Positions 1 through 12,669 of a DNA stretch of 64,000 nt are shown here, piece by piece. Under the pieces are notes generated by a model, which saw only the letters and a program-made list of their open reading frames with translations, had not been told where the DNA came from and did no database searches. This DNA is from Calamus simplicifolius (Eukaryota; Streptophyta; Magnoliopsida; Arecales; Arecaceae). The translations under genes were made by a program, and so were the position numbers. Positions within the stretch are counted from its first letter, which is position 1, and every line of letters starts with the position of its first letter. The DNA lies in contig UESW01001610.1 in NCBI GenBank assembly GCA_900491605.1, forward strand, positions 130,193 to 194,192, written 5' to 3'.

Positions 1-2110
1 GAAGAAAAAATAAGTGATAATGCAGTTTAATGACAATATTATTTTTTAAATAAATTATTGTAGAACACAAGATAAGACTAGATATAGGTAAACTTTGGGT
101 CTATTAGATTGAATAGTTAGGTGACGTCTCCCCTCCAAAGAAAAGGTAATGTTTTTACATTATTTTACTATTATTTCCTTAGAAATTTTTCTATTGTGAC
201 TTCAGTTTGAAATATGATTTTGCTCATACTAAATGCTTTTTCTCGCACTAAAGGAGGGAAGATTTCAATCGACTAGCTTTCACTAGCTTGTCATGAGAGT
301 TCATCAATTTTCTACCATGACCAGACCAATCAAAAATAAACATTGGTTTAATGGAAATGTCCTCTTCAGATGTAGAAGAAGAATATACATCGAACCCCCT
401 CTTAGATCCTACATTGATAGGAGCCTTAACCAACTTGTTAAGCTTGAAGGTGTTCTTGATAACTTATCTTTCCATCAACAAGTAAATAGATATACATTGC
501 TCACATGAAATTTTAATAAACCTCTTAATTTTGAAAATAATCACTAGACAAGCTAAGCTTTAACCAATCAAGATAATTTAATTTAACAAACAAACATAAA
601 ATGATATGCAGGGTGGTCGGAGGTTTTAAGCTTCAAGTGTACTTGATAATGAATCTGCCCGTCAAAAGTGAATAGATGTATATTGTTGGCATGGAATTTT
701 AATTCATGCATCATTTCATAGAAAAATTAGACATATTCAAGCCAAAACAATCAATGGACAAGCTGCATTTTAACCAACCAAAATAAGTTAGTTTAATAAT
801 ATTTAAACATAAATGATATGGAGGGTTCTTTAAACTTTCTGCAAGGGCACGTACGCACTTAATATTTTTCAAATGTAAACTATATAGAAAAAATTTAAAT
901 AGTGTATATGCTCTTCTATACGATGTACGTGAATGTATGTATATATCTTTGATAACAATTTTTAAGATATTATTCTTACCAAGCGTGCCCACAATATTCC
1001 CCAATTATTCGGTGTCTCCTTCCCATGCAAACCAACATAAAAGGAGATCTTGAAATAACTGGGCCACTCCACCACTTCATCCACCAACGTCCACTCAGAT
1101 CGGACCCACCTATCAACAGTGGTTGATCAAGGAGGCCTATTAGATCACTGACCATTGACTAGTGGTCCCTTCTGTGTGGATGGAGGTATAAGAATGATAA
1201 TCCTAGACACAAGCAAGCCCACTCAAGCTGGGACGCAATGTCTTTGGAGAAAGCGCCTCTCACTGGCCAAGGAGTCCTGCACGTCTTCACCTTAAAACAA
1301 GCTTATAATATTTTTCTTCTCATGTTTTCTTTCGGGTTCTTGGGTAGATTCATTAGAAGATTTTTTTTAATTATGCAATTTAGGCTATAATTTACACAAA
1401 TTATAATGGTTAAGATCTTAGAATAAAATAATTTTACAATAAATCTTAAATCAAAAAAAGCATATCTTAATTCATTAAAACTTCTTGACAAGAAACCACA
1501 TAAAGATTGATCTAGAGAGATTGAGTTTCTTCACATTTTTCTTATCTTTTTGGATCAATATGATAATACATTAAATTCCTCTTTCGTCAAAGAGACGTTT
1601 ATCATATAAACTTCCAAAAAATAAACCAAAAGAAAATTAACTATTTTATTAAACCATAATTATCATTTCAATTTAATAAATGATAAGATCAGTTATCATA
1701 ATTATCATTTAAATTAAATAAATACTAAATTAGTTATATATCTATGTGGGCCACAAAGAGAAAAACTATTATTCTTCTAGTTGGCCCATGTGACATATTG
1801 AACATACTGGTTTAATAAACAAACATAATGCGCATCACATAAGCTAAAATTTCTCATAATATTGGTCAAATATTAAATCATCATTAAGTAAAAAACTAAT
1901 AAGGATTATGACAGTTGCATGCTATTATCTCGCATACTCCTTCCATGTATCACATTACTAGTTCTATACTTAACATAATCTATAATAAAAATTATAGTAA
2001 GGTCTAACGGTAATGTCTTTATCAAAAATAAATCTTGTTGACATTCAAATAATTTATTTATGTATATACTAGCATAATCAAATAGAATCCATAAGTAAAT
2101 CAGAAATAAT
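1..2110. other. AT-rich intergenic DNA, no gene seen
   Basis: The stretch is AT-rich. Its short open frames show no domain, no repeat structure and no similarity to anything I recognise. I see no LTR, TIR or tandem array. It may include the lost 3' LTR of the decayed Copia element that follows, but no terminal motif supports that. Confidence 0.6.
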
Positions 2111-5100
2111 AAGTAATTGAGCTCAGAGTGTCAAATACATAAGAAACTTAAAGCTTTAAACATAACATCAATATGGTTTTCAATAATGCTCATTCTTTCG
2201 ATATGTTCAAGAAATATCTTTGGTAGGAACCCTTTAGTCAGCAGATCCACAATCATGAGATTGGTGCTAATATGTTCGATTGACACTCTTTGTTTGAACT
2301 TCTTCTTTAATGGTAAAGTATTTTAATTTCATATGCGTAATACCCTTTGAATACTTATTTTTGAAAAGAAGACTGTTGCGGAGTTATCACAATAAATTTT
2401 CAGTGGCTTAGCAATACTGTCGATAACCCTAAGTCTTGAAATAAAGTTTCGTAGCCATAAACCATGAATAGTGGCCTCAAAGCATGACACAAGCTCAGCT
2501 TTTATAATGGACGCAGCAATGACAAACTGCTTCATACTCTTCCATAAGATTGCTCCTTCAACTAAAAGGAACATATAGCAAAATATAAATTTTTGGTATC
2601 AATACACTCAGCAAAATCTGAATCTGAATATCCCTTGACCTCAAGATCATTAGATCTCCTATAAGTGAGCATGTGATCCTTTGTTCCTTGTAAGTACCTT
2701 AGCACATTCTTTGCAGCTCTCCAATGATCCAATCTTGGATTACTTTGATACCTACCCAGCATTTCGCTAGTAAAACTAATGTCTAGCCTGATACAACTCT
2801 GAGCATATATCAAGCTTTCAATAATTGATGCATAAGGAATTTGTTCCATTTGTTTGCGTTTGAATTCATTCTTTGGGCATTATAGAAGATTGAATTTATC
2901 TTCTTTCTGAATTGGAATGATACTTCCAGAGCATTTGTTTATGTTAAATCTCTCAAGAANNNNNNNNNNNNNNNNNNNNNNNNNNNNNNNNNNNNNNNNN
3001 NNNNNNNNNNNNNNNNNNNNNNNNNNNNNNNNNNNNNNNNNNNNNNNNNNNNNNNNNNNNNNNNNNNNNNNNNNNNNNNNNNNNNNNNNNNNNNNNNNNN
3101 NNNNNNNNNNNNNNNNNNNNNNNNNNNNNNNNNNNNNNNNNNNNNNNNNNNNNNNNNNNNNNNNNNNNNNNNNNNNNNNNNNNNNNNNNNNNNNNNNNNN
3201 NNNNNNNNNNNNNNNNNNNNNNNNNNNNNNNNNNNNNNNNNNNNNNNNNNNNNNNNNNNNNNNNNNNNNNNNNNNNNNNNNNNNNNNNNNNNNNNNNNNN
3301 NNNNNNNNNNNNNNNNNNNNNNNNNNNNNNNNNNNNNNNNNNNNNNNNNNNNNNNNNNNNNNNNNNNNNNNNNNNNNNNNNNNNNNNNNNNNNNNNNNNN
3401 NNNNNNNNNNNNNNNNNNNNNNNNNNNNNNNNNNNNNNNNNNNNNNNNNNNNNNNNNNNNNNNNNNNNNNNNNNNNNNNNNNNNNNNNNNNNNNNNNNNN
3501 NNNNNNNNNNNNNNNNNNNNNNNNNNNNNNNNNNNNNNNNNNNNNNNNNNNNNNNNNNNNNNNNNNNNNNNNNNNNNNNNNNNNNNNNNNNNNNNNNNNN
3601 NNNNNNNNNNNNNNNNNNNNNNNNNNNNNNNNNNNNNNNNNNNNNNNNNNNNNNNNNNNNNNNNNNNNNNNNNNNNNNNNNNNNNNNNNNNNNNNNNNNN
3701 NNNNNNNNNNNNNNNNNNNNNNNNNNNNNNNNNNNNNNNNNNNNNNNNNNNNNNNNNNNNNNNNNNNNNNNNNNNNNNNNNNNNNNNNNNNNNTGTTCCT
3801 TTTCTTCAGATAAAAAGCCCTCAAGTTAATCAATATAAACCTCTTCATTCAAACTTTCATTTAAAAAGGCAATTTTTACATCCATTTAATGTAATTCCAA
3901 ATCATAATGAGCTACTAATGCCATAATAGTTCTAAAATGAGTCCTCCTTAAAGATCGATGAAAATGTCTCTTTGTAGTCAATACTATCTTTTTGAGTAAA
4001 ATTTTTGGCAACAAGTCTACTTTATAGCGTTCAATATTGTTATTTGAGTCGCGTTTGGTCTTAAAGACCCATTTACACACAACTCTTTTATAACCTTCTG
4101 GTAATTCAATAAGATATTAGACTTCATTGTGATCTATTGATTTTAACTCATCTTTCATAGAATCTAATAATTTAGAAGAATTAGCACTTTCCATGGCTTA
4201 TGAAAAAGAAATTGGATCATCATTAATACCCAAATCAAATTCTAACTCTTGTAGATAAACTATATAATCAATAGAAATAGTAGTTTGTCTTTGTTGTTGA
4301 AACTTCTTAATGCTACTTCATTGAGTTCATTTATTGCAGGTTCATTAGTAATATCATCATTCTATGGTATTTGATCATTGATTTGTTGTTCTTGAGAGTT
4401 GTTAAAAGGTCCAACAACTCTAGAAACAACAACTTGAGATGAAGTTATAGATGAAGAAACTTGTACCTTAACTTTTTATATTTTTACTTTACATGGTTCA
4501 TCTTTTACTAACTTACTATTCTCAATAACCTCACATTTCATATTCAACAATTCTTATACTATGGTTAAAACAATAAAATCTATAGCCTTTTGATTTTTTA
4601 GATAACCAATAAAGAACCACTGTTGTTCTGAGTCTAATTTTTTTTTCATATGGATTATAAATCCTTACTTCCACTAAGTAATCCCAAACATGTAAATGCC
4701 TCAAACTGGATTTCCTTTCTATCTATAGTTTAAAAGGAGTCTTTGAAACTGCTTTACTAGGAATCCTGTTTAGCAAATACATAGCGGTCTTTAAAGCATG
4801 CATCCACAAAATAAAGGTAATGATGAATTGCTTAACATACTCCTAACTGTCCATTAGAGTACGATTATGCCTTTCTACAATACCATTTTGTTCTAGTATT
4901 TTAAGTATTGTGTATTGAGCACATATGTCATTCTTTTCAAGGAATTTGGCAAATAGACCAAGGCATTATCTATATTCATCATACTTCTATAATATTCACC
5001 ATCTCTATCAGACCTAATAATTTTTACTTTTCTATCTATTTGTCTTTCAACCTCATTGATAAATACTTTTAGAGCATCTATCGATTGAGTTTTTTTATGC

Positions 5101-6722
5101 AACAAATAGACATAGTCATAACAAAAAAAAATCATCAATAAAGATGATAAATACTTTTCTTGACCAAAAGATAGAACATCAAAAGGCTCATATATATCAA
5201 TGTGTATAATTTTAAGGAGTCGTGTACTTCTTGTGATACTTTTTTATTATGTATTTTGTGTATTTTTTCTTAATACATCCACACATATTTCAAGATCAGT
5301 AAAATCTAAATCAGGAAGGATTTCATTCTTTACTAATCTTCAATTCTTTCTTTAGATATGACCCAAACGTTTATGCCACAAGTTGATTGTTCATTCACTA
5401 AACCATGTTTAGTACCAACATTATGATGCAAGGTCAATAATGTCTCAACAAAAAGATTATCAAGCTTAAATCTGTACAAACCATCAGAAAGAATGCCAGA
5501 ACCAATGAGACGATTATGCTTAAACAGACTGAAGCATCTATTTCCAAATTTAAAATAATATTCAACTAAGTCAAGTTTATATAAAGAAACTAAATTATTA
5601 GAAAAAAAAGGATATAAAGTGTTTGAAAGATATCTAAATGATGTTCAGTGTCTAAAATCAAACGATAAGTTCCAACAGCTTTAAGTGAAGTTTTGACTCG
5701 GTTTTCTCATGAAGACAAAAGTTTTTATTCAGGTTTATGATTTGGATTGTAAGGAATCCCTAGCCTGCATCGTATTAGAAATACAAGTGGCATAACCAGT
5801 ATCAATCCACTAAGTATTATAAAAAATTTCTGTTAGGTTTGATTTGAAACATACATAAGCACTAAACTTACCTTTCTTTCGAACCATACCTTACGTTTCA
5901 AGCAATCTTTCTGATAGTATCCACACTTTTTGTAGAAGTGATGCTTATCATCCTTTTATTTCTTCTTGTGGATTTGAACAGATAACCCATTTATCTAAGT
6001 GGCCATCGCTTGCTCTTTTGTTTCTTATCCTTCTTTGATTTGTTTCCAGTTCCTTGCTAACCTATGAGATTGATAGAGTGATTTTCTTGTTTCTTAAGCC
6101 TTGCTTCCTCTTGAATGAGCATACTTTGCAGTTCATTCACATTTCACTAATCCTTCATAGTGTTATAACTCAAATGAAATGGATCATACTCAGGAGACAA
6201 GGAATTGATAATGAATTGCACAAGAAAATTCTCATTTACTTCCAATCACATAGACTTCAGTCTTGCTATATGTTTGATATTTTAACAATATGCTCATGCT
6301 AGTACAATAACCATCAAACTTAATATTGGTTAAAGTACTCGTCAATGTCCCAGCAAGTGACTTATCAATAGAGTTAGATTGGGAATGTGCTTCACAAACC
6401 GCATAAATTCCTTAGCACTTTCAATAGTAGGAATTATAGACTTGATATTGTTTGCTACAGTCATTCACATGAACATCAGGCTAAGTATGTTAGATCTTTT
6501 GCAAGTCCTATGGAAAGATCTCTGTTCAGCATTGCTAGAGTCAATAAGAGCAGTGGGTTTCTCATTTATGAGTGCCAAATCAAGATTCAGAACACCAAAG
6601 TGAAACTGAACTTGTTCGTGCCATTTAGAGAAATTAAGCCCATTGAATGTTTGAATAGATATAGATTGCAAATGAAGAGAACAGAAATAAATACTGCAAA
6701 CATAGAGAATATGCTTACACAT
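2110..6722 (-). mobile_element. Decayed Copia retrotransposon (gag-pol relic)
   Basis: Read on the minus strand from 6722 down to about 2330, Copia domains appear in the correct order. The gag N-terminus at 6465-6722 contains FNGLNFSKWHEQVQF. A damaged CCHC knuckle lies near 5890-5950 (KKCGYYQKDC, with the first Cys lost). An integrase fragment with IIRSDRDGEYY lies at 4893-5138. The start of reverse transcriptase, with WVFKTKRDSNNNIERYK, lies at 3886-4080. The RNase H region at 2329-2849 contains LRYLQGTKDHMLTYRRS and IYCDNSATVFFS. Every part is broken by stops and frameshifts, and a run of N removes much of the RT region. I found no LTRs, primer-binding site or target duplication, so this is an old, immobile remnant. 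The order gag-IN-RT-RNase H is what assigns it to Copia rather than Gypsy. Confidence 0.85.
2960..3793. other. Assembly gap (834 N)
   Basis: Run of undetermined bases inside the RT region of the decayed Copia element. Open frames crossing it are artefacts. Confidence 0.99.
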
Positions 6723-7157
6723 TAATGCTTTAAGTAATATACTAAAACAAATATTCAGATTCCATAAAATTAAGTAAACATAAGTGCATATTGAAGTTCT
6801 CCTTTGGGTGAGACAACAATATACAATAATAAATATAATTGATACTTAATTTTAATTTTACATACTTAGCAATTATAATATGTGTTTTCTAATTGTGAAA
6901 AAAGACAACTCTTATTTCTCTTTGCATAAACTGAGTCTTCTTTCCTTCATCGTAGTATAAAATTTGCGGATAAATCTTCGAGTGCAGAACTATTGCACTT
7001 ATCTAAAAACAAATGTTTCTGTTCCCGTTCCGTAATGGAGCTAAGTAGTATAACAGCTTTAATTGTTCAATTTTATGGTAGATGAATCAGAAACGTATCT
7101 TTTGCATCAATAACAGAGGCAAAGAAACCAGGATTTTGAGTGAATAATTTTGTTTTA
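6723..7157. other. AT-rich spacer, nothing recognised
   Basis: This lies just upstream of the gag start of the minus-strand Copia relic, where a 5' LTR would be expected. I see neither a tRNA-iMet primer-binding site nor TG...CA ends. Confidence 0.5.
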
Positions 7158-7278
7158 TATAATTTCTATCACAGTCCTTAATAGAGCAAAGTGGAGGAAG
7201 CAGATTCATGTAGCCAACCCCCATATAGTTGGGAAAAGGCTTAGATGAGTTGAGTTGAGTTATAATTTCTATCACAGT
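7158..7278 (+). mobile_element. 5'-truncated LINE (RTE-type) 3' tail with 18-bp target-site duplication
   Basis: An 85-bp insert (7176-7260) is flanked by perfect 18-bp direct repeats, TATAATTTCTATCACAGT, at 7158-7175 and 7261-7278. The insert carries the text gtagccaacccccatatagttggg followed by a short GAGTT-GAGTT tail. This is the familiar 3' terminus of plant RTE LINEs and of SINEs that borrow it. The long perfect duplication, extreme 5' truncation and short simple-repeat tail are the signature of target-primed reverse transcription. The perfect duplication suggests a fairly recent event. A partner-dependent SINE with the same 3' end is the main alternative. Confidence 0.75.
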
Positions 7279-7489
7279 AGTATAGTGTGATGCTAGGGTG
7301 TTTTTGTTGTTCAATTCATTAGAGTGTTTTACTCATCTAAGGTCTGTTTTCAGATAAATATCTCTTATGTAGCATGTTTACAAAGTTCTAATGGTGCTGT
7401 TACAAGTAAAATACATGAGATTTGATGTTAGGAGCTCCGATTATATTTATCTTCAAAAAAAATTTTGACGAAAAATAGGGAAAGATTCT

Positions 7490-9135
7490 CTAAACTTTAT
7501 TAATTACAAGAGGAAATCAAGAAAGGAGATGGTTTTGCAGGAACACACGAGTGTCCTTATGAGTATTCTAAAGTGGAAGACCTTCCCAAGAGACAAAGGT
7601 GTGAAGGGCTCGGAGAAGATGTCACTGGGAGAAGAGGGTTTTTGCCTGAAAGATTTTTAAGCTCCTTTCTTTCCATATGATCCTTCGGTGCGATAATACG
7701 AGTTGATCCCGAGCCAGTTTTATAGATCTAATTTTATAGATAGGGGATGAATCTTCTTCATCAAGATGACCATAAGTGGTAAAGGCCGGACAATATAGGG
7801 ATCTGCAGGTAAGAAAATATATATACAGGTCCAGAGGCTATAGGCGATCGGACACGACAACAGAAGATGAGGAAGAGTCTCAGTCGAGGCACCATATTAA
7901 GCAGATTGACCAGCCTTCTTAGCAAGGCGATTCCCCATTTGGAAACAGTCTCTAAGAGCTAATCAAATAAAAATTTTGAATTTTTAGTATAGTTTCTTTT
8001 GAAATAATTTTATAAAAAGGAAGATATATGGCCTTGAATAAGGAAGGATTTTACATTGGTTTCCAAAAGGGAATATCTTCATCCTCTGTAAGTCTGATCG
8101 AAGATATGATGGATTGGTGGCCTAACCATTGTTCATACTGGAGCTTTGAAAGAGGTTTGAGGATTTTGATGTTCCATCTTAATAGTCTTTTGTTCCAAGG
8201 GAAGGCAATCGATCCATTAGATTTGGTGCAAGAGAAGAAGATGTTAAGAGAGAGAAAGCGGAGAAGAGAATTATTAATGAGAATCTTATAGAAGTTCCAA
8301 TGTGCTGTTAAAGAAACCACTAATATTTTTAGTGATACCTTTTCAGACTGACGAAGCAATGGCCGGAGTCTTTTTGACCCGAGTTGCAATTTCTTCTTAT
8401 GATTATAGGCCACTTGTTGGGTCTGGTGCAATGCTATCAAGGCCCAAATTGGATAACTTGAATTAGACTAGGTGTTGGTTTGGTTGAAATTTAGTCAAGT
8501 CATGGGTATACACAAGCTTAAAAGTTATTTTAATCTTATTGGGTTAGTAAATATGAGTTTTTGTTAAGTCCAAACGCCATGTTTTTAAACTATAGTTTCT
8601 AGGGTTTTTGAACGAATAATAAATAGATTTCCTCCTCCTCCCTGTTCTCAGGTCATGGAGTTATCGGCTAACAGGGTCGCATGAGAGACCGAGGAGTAGG
8701 ATCGCGCGGTGGTTCCGCGTGAGACGATGCAGTGAAACGCCCAAGAACAGGAGTAACGAAGCCGTCGTCAGGACACGGGTGTTCGTGGGGAGCTCGTGGT
8801 GTTCCAGCCAACACGCGGCCAGGGGAGTTCGTGGGGCGAAGAAGAAAAAGATTTGTCCAAGAAAGTTCGTGGGCAAAGAGGATTCAAAGGCAAGCCTCTT
8901 ATTATTGCGCCAATCTAATTGTTGAACAGAAAGTAAAAGCACAGCCAGGTACTAAACCTCAACACTACTTTTATAATGTCCTTCCACGGACTTGAGAATC
9001 GAAGGAGATATTCTTTCATATCCATTTTACTAGCAGAGAATTATTGATGGCTTTTAGATCTTTGATCCCTAAGCCTCCCCTTTGTTTCGGTCTACATACT
9101 GTTTCTCAATTGATAAGGTAGTGGAATTCGTTAGT
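7490..9135 (-). mobile_element. L1-type LINE relic (RT C-terminus and zinc-binding region)
   Basis: On the minus strand two segments match the 3' part of plant L1 pol. Around 9020-9110 the frame reads VCRPKQRGGLGIKDLKAIN, a hallmark just downstream of the reverse transcriptase core. Around 7850-7950 it reads NRLAKKAGQSA and then ETLPHLLLSCPIAYSLW, the zf-RVT region, with its cysteines partly lost. Stops and frameshifts are frequent. The spacing between the two segments (about 1.1 kb) is longer than expected, and 8300-8950 holds GC-richer DNA that reads as unrelated sequence, so a later insertion there is likely. No poly(A) tail or target duplication was found. Confidence 0.75.
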
Positions 9136-9658
9136 TGTTTTTTTTATTTTTTTAGAAGGAAGTTTTTCTGAACTGATCAATCTTTTTTGGATTCATATTG
9201 GGAAAAGAAGACAAACATATAATAGGGGAGGGTAAGGCAAATAACGACATTTATGAGAGTTAATCTTTCTTTATAAAGTAAGAAGTTTTCTTTCCAAGCC
9301 ACCAATGTTGATTGAAATTTGTTGATAAGGGGGAGCCAGGCCTGTTTGCGAAGTTTTCAGTCACTTAAAACTCTGAATAAAAATTCAAATAAAAAAACTA
9401 AGAAACTCCGGACTTCCACTTCCAGTCTACTCATGTAGCCTCGCTCTCATCTATAGGATTGATGTTTATATTCTGCATCCATGCTTCATGATCTCTAGCT
9501 AGAGCTTCTGTATTTATTTTCATTTTCAGTTATTTCGTGGCCTTAATTAAGATATCATCATTTTTATAATCTTGATCAAAATATTTTGTGCACTGAATAT
9601 TCTCTGACATTCTCTCTCATAGTAAGGACAAAGGGTTCAGTAACATCAAAAGCCGATA
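9136..9658. other. 5' flank of the B3 gene, no other feature
   Basis: AT-rich DNA upstream of the B3-domain gene. The last 150 bases could hold its promoter and leader, but I see no clear TATA box at a defensible distance. Confidence 0.4.
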
Positions 9659-10161
9659 ATGGAGGAAGCTTCAAGAGGCATGACTTCAGATTCTGCTGTA
9701 GCAACCACCACCACTGAATTCTGTGTCTCACCTGAGATCAAAAGCTTACAGCCTTCCCTCAGGCAGCAAGAGTCCTCACCCATCCAACGCGGCATCTACG
9801 AGTCTAACGAGGAAGGCATAACAGATAACAATGACAGCAACTCACCAAGTAGCAGAAGATCAAAAAAGTTCAGACCTAGTTAGTTTAATCTTGGAGGTCA
9901 CCAGATGACAAATACCGTGCTTGAGATGGCCGACAATGGCTCCTGCAACTTGATGCTTTCCAGGTCCTTGATGGCTGAATGCCAAGCTCTCAATACTACT
10001 GAAGGCCCGAGCATGAGCATGGATCGCTCAGAAGAAGGCAAAGTTGTGCGTCTCTAAGCTCTTTGAGAAGGAACTTACTCCTAGTGATGTTGGAAGGCTT
10101 AACAGGTTTGTCGTCCCTAAGAAGCACGCCCTATACTTCTTCCCTGATATAAAGGAGAATA

Positions 10162-10166
10162 CTGAT
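10162..10166 (+). repeat. Target-site duplication (left), CTGAT
   Basis: CTGAT here and at 14995-14999 directly flanks the TG...CA ends of the LTR element in the B3 gene. Confidence 0.85.
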
Positions 10167-11499
10167 TGATGTGGCTGATCCAACGCTATTAGAGAATCGT
10201 GAAGGAAGAGAACTAACGGAGCCCCTCTTTGGCTTCAACTCCCAACGTCCATCCACGGCATTGCTCTCGTCATATCGAAAAAAGAGAATAAGTGCGTGGA
10301 TTCCCAAACGGCCACCTTGTGTCTCATTAATGTCGTCAATGGGTTGGAGCCTTTAATGGTGTATAAATGGTCATAATGGCTTGAAGAGCATTTATTCTCG
10401 ACCCCCAAATGGCTGACCTCCAGAGCCCTCTTTAGCCTCAAAGGGGTCCTTCGGCTACGGTATATCTCTCAAACCATGGCATTTAAAGCATTTATTGCCT
10501 TATTAAAGGCATTTATGGCTGCCACGTTGCTCTCCTCTGACCACCGAACGAAGGCCGACACCTCAAAGGCCGACACCTCCAAAGCCGAAACCTCCAAGGT
10601 TGAGACCTCTAAGGCCGACACCTTCAAAGCCGACACCTCAAAGCCGACGTGCACCCAATTCCTCCAAGGCATTTATTGCCTTACTCTCTCCCTATATAAA
10701 GGCATTTATGGCTGCCACGTTGCTCCTCTCGGTCTCAACTATCGCTTGCCTCGGACCTGCAACTGCCAAGCTCCCTCCGGTCATGAACAGTGCCATGCAA
10801 GTGAACAGAGCCTCGTACGTGAATAGTGCCATGCAAGTGTTCACCATCGGTCTTTTCTGAAACTCATCAGAGAGCATGAATGGTGCCACACAAGCACTCT
10901 ATAATCAATGTTCTACAAGGGACAGTTGGCTTCAACTCAACATCATCCTTCTCCTCCAACGGCTATACCTTTAGACCCACACGACTAACTTTATCAGCCA
11001 TCATTGTCCCCATAGGACAACTAAAAAGGTGACGTAGGGGACATGTTTGGCAAGCGCCGTAGCGATCGGCCATGCCCTGCGACCACCTACTCTGACAGGA
11101 CACGGCCTGCAGCTCAACACATCATATGGAGGTAAGCTCCACTATGCTGCCATCAATTAATGTTCTGACAAGTGATCACGCCCCAAGCCCACGGACTCCA
11201 TGCATCTATAAAAAGGGTAAGAGGGACCCCGACCAAGTAACACACTCATAACGCTCCTAAACGCTCACAAAGAGAGCTCTTCTCGGAGCCTCTCTCTCTC
11301 TCTCTCTCTTTATCTTTCGAGCTTCCTCAAGCTCACGGCTATTGCCCAGAGCGCTGACTTGAGCGTCGGAGGGTCCCCACTGGAATTTTCAGCCCAAGGA
11401 CTTGTTTGCAGGCCCGCAGGCGCAAGGAGCTCGCCAGAGGACCCCGGGCTCGCTGGAGGAGGTGACCGGATGCTCGAGGCCGGCGATTTGGCGTCAACA
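10167..11499 (+). repeat. 5' LTR (1333 bp, long form)
   Basis: Starts TGATGTGGCTGATCC and ends GGCGTCAACA, matching the right LTR at both ends. It contains about 840 bp (roughly 10221-11062) that the right LTR lacks. A TATA-like run (ctataaaaagggt) lies near 11205-11217, followed by a CT-rich leader, consistent with the LTR's own promoter. Confidence 0.88.
10549..10650 (+). repeat. 18-bp tandem repeat in the 5' LTR
   Basis: About six imperfect copies of an 18-bp unit (consensus aaggccgacacctccaaa) lie in the part of the LTR missing from the right LTR. On both sides lies a diverged copy of the text ggcatttatggctgccacg (about 10509-10530 and 10701-10722), so this block itself looks duplicated. 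Confidence 0.75.
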
Positions 11500-11522
11500 G
11501 ATTGGCGCGCCAGGAAGGGGGG
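11500..11522 (+). other. Primer-binding site region
   Basis: Directly after the 5' LTR the sequence reads gattggcgcgccaggaag followed by Gs. The same text follows the 5' LTR of Gypsy element P at 44154, and a one-base variant is present in element M. Position and conservation mark it as the tRNA primer site; I cannot assign the tRNA by eye. Confidence 0.7.
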
Positions 11523-12669
11523 ACGTGCTGAAGGAAAGAAAACTCTATCTCCTTGAGCTATAAGTCTCCGTCAACTCTAAGATAGCTCTAGTGGTGATGC
11601 GCATGCTGAAGGTTCTCACCAATCGTACTGGGGGGCATCCACATCGCACTAGGCAGCAAAAGGCCACCCTCTCTGCTCCTTCACCACCAACCTCAACTGC
11701 TCTAATTAATCAGTTGGTCATCTTCAATCAACAAGTTCAAGCCTTGAACGCAGCAGTTCATGAACTGCAGAATCAACGTGGCCACTCAGCAGCAGCCCAA
11801 GCCTCTCGCATCGCTCATGATAGCTGCACCTGTTAGTCAACGATCCATCCGCAGAAAATCTCTTCGGGGAGAAGTTATCACCATCATGCGTCATTTAAGC
11901 ACCTGGAAGAACAACATCGGCGGCTGGAAGAGCTCACTCAAAGGCCCAACAATCAGCCAGAGGTGGACTGCGACATGGGTAGCAAAGTAATTTCCAAAAG
12001 GGATGAACTTGAGACATTATCCGTCACCTCAAGCATTTATGGGCATTTTACTTTCTGATGGAAGTAAGATGAGAGGTGTTGTTGCAATTAATGCAAGAAG
12101 GAAGATGAGGACAAAAGGCTTTGACTGTGGACTTCAACTTTCCTCTCCCTCCTTCTCTCTGTTATACCCAAAAGCCAAACCGAGCCCAAGACCTTTTACG
12201 GATTTCGTTCTAGCTGCTCTCAAGCTCCAGCACCGAGGGCAATCAATCTCTTTAAAGAAAGAGCTAGGCAAAGGGCCCTCTCAGCAACTCCGTTGGCCTT
12301 TTTACTCCGCTGATATCAACTCTCAACAAAGTCCTCGATGGACTCTCCCAGCCACTCGTCTTCGATCAACGACAGCCAACTGTCGAAGCTTTCCTCAATG
12401 GCCTCCAGCTTTATCCTGGTTTCTAGCTTCTTCCCGGCCACAGACATCTCGTCCTGGTCTCCAATGAGAGGGAAGGCTCAAGTAAGGGCAACGACACCTC
12501 CAATCCAACTAACATGATTCCCTGGGGGTCAGGTCACTAGCGGACGAAAGTGCTCAAACCCGCAAAGGAAAACATGGGAGCTACAAGAGCTAAGTACATT
12601 GCACTTAAGATAATTTTCTTTCATTAATACTTAAAAATGTTATGCAGGGAAGATCTACCTTGCATCAAA

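Noticed and set aside
2880..3848. Long open frames spanning the N run (also 27392-28384)
   Set aside because: They consist almost wholly of undetermined bases.
8661..8995. Possible gene in the GC-richer patch inside the L1 relic
   Set aside because: Overlapping frames on both strands, no motif, and no splice or start context. It could be an inserted LTR piece, but I found no TG...CA ends or duplication.
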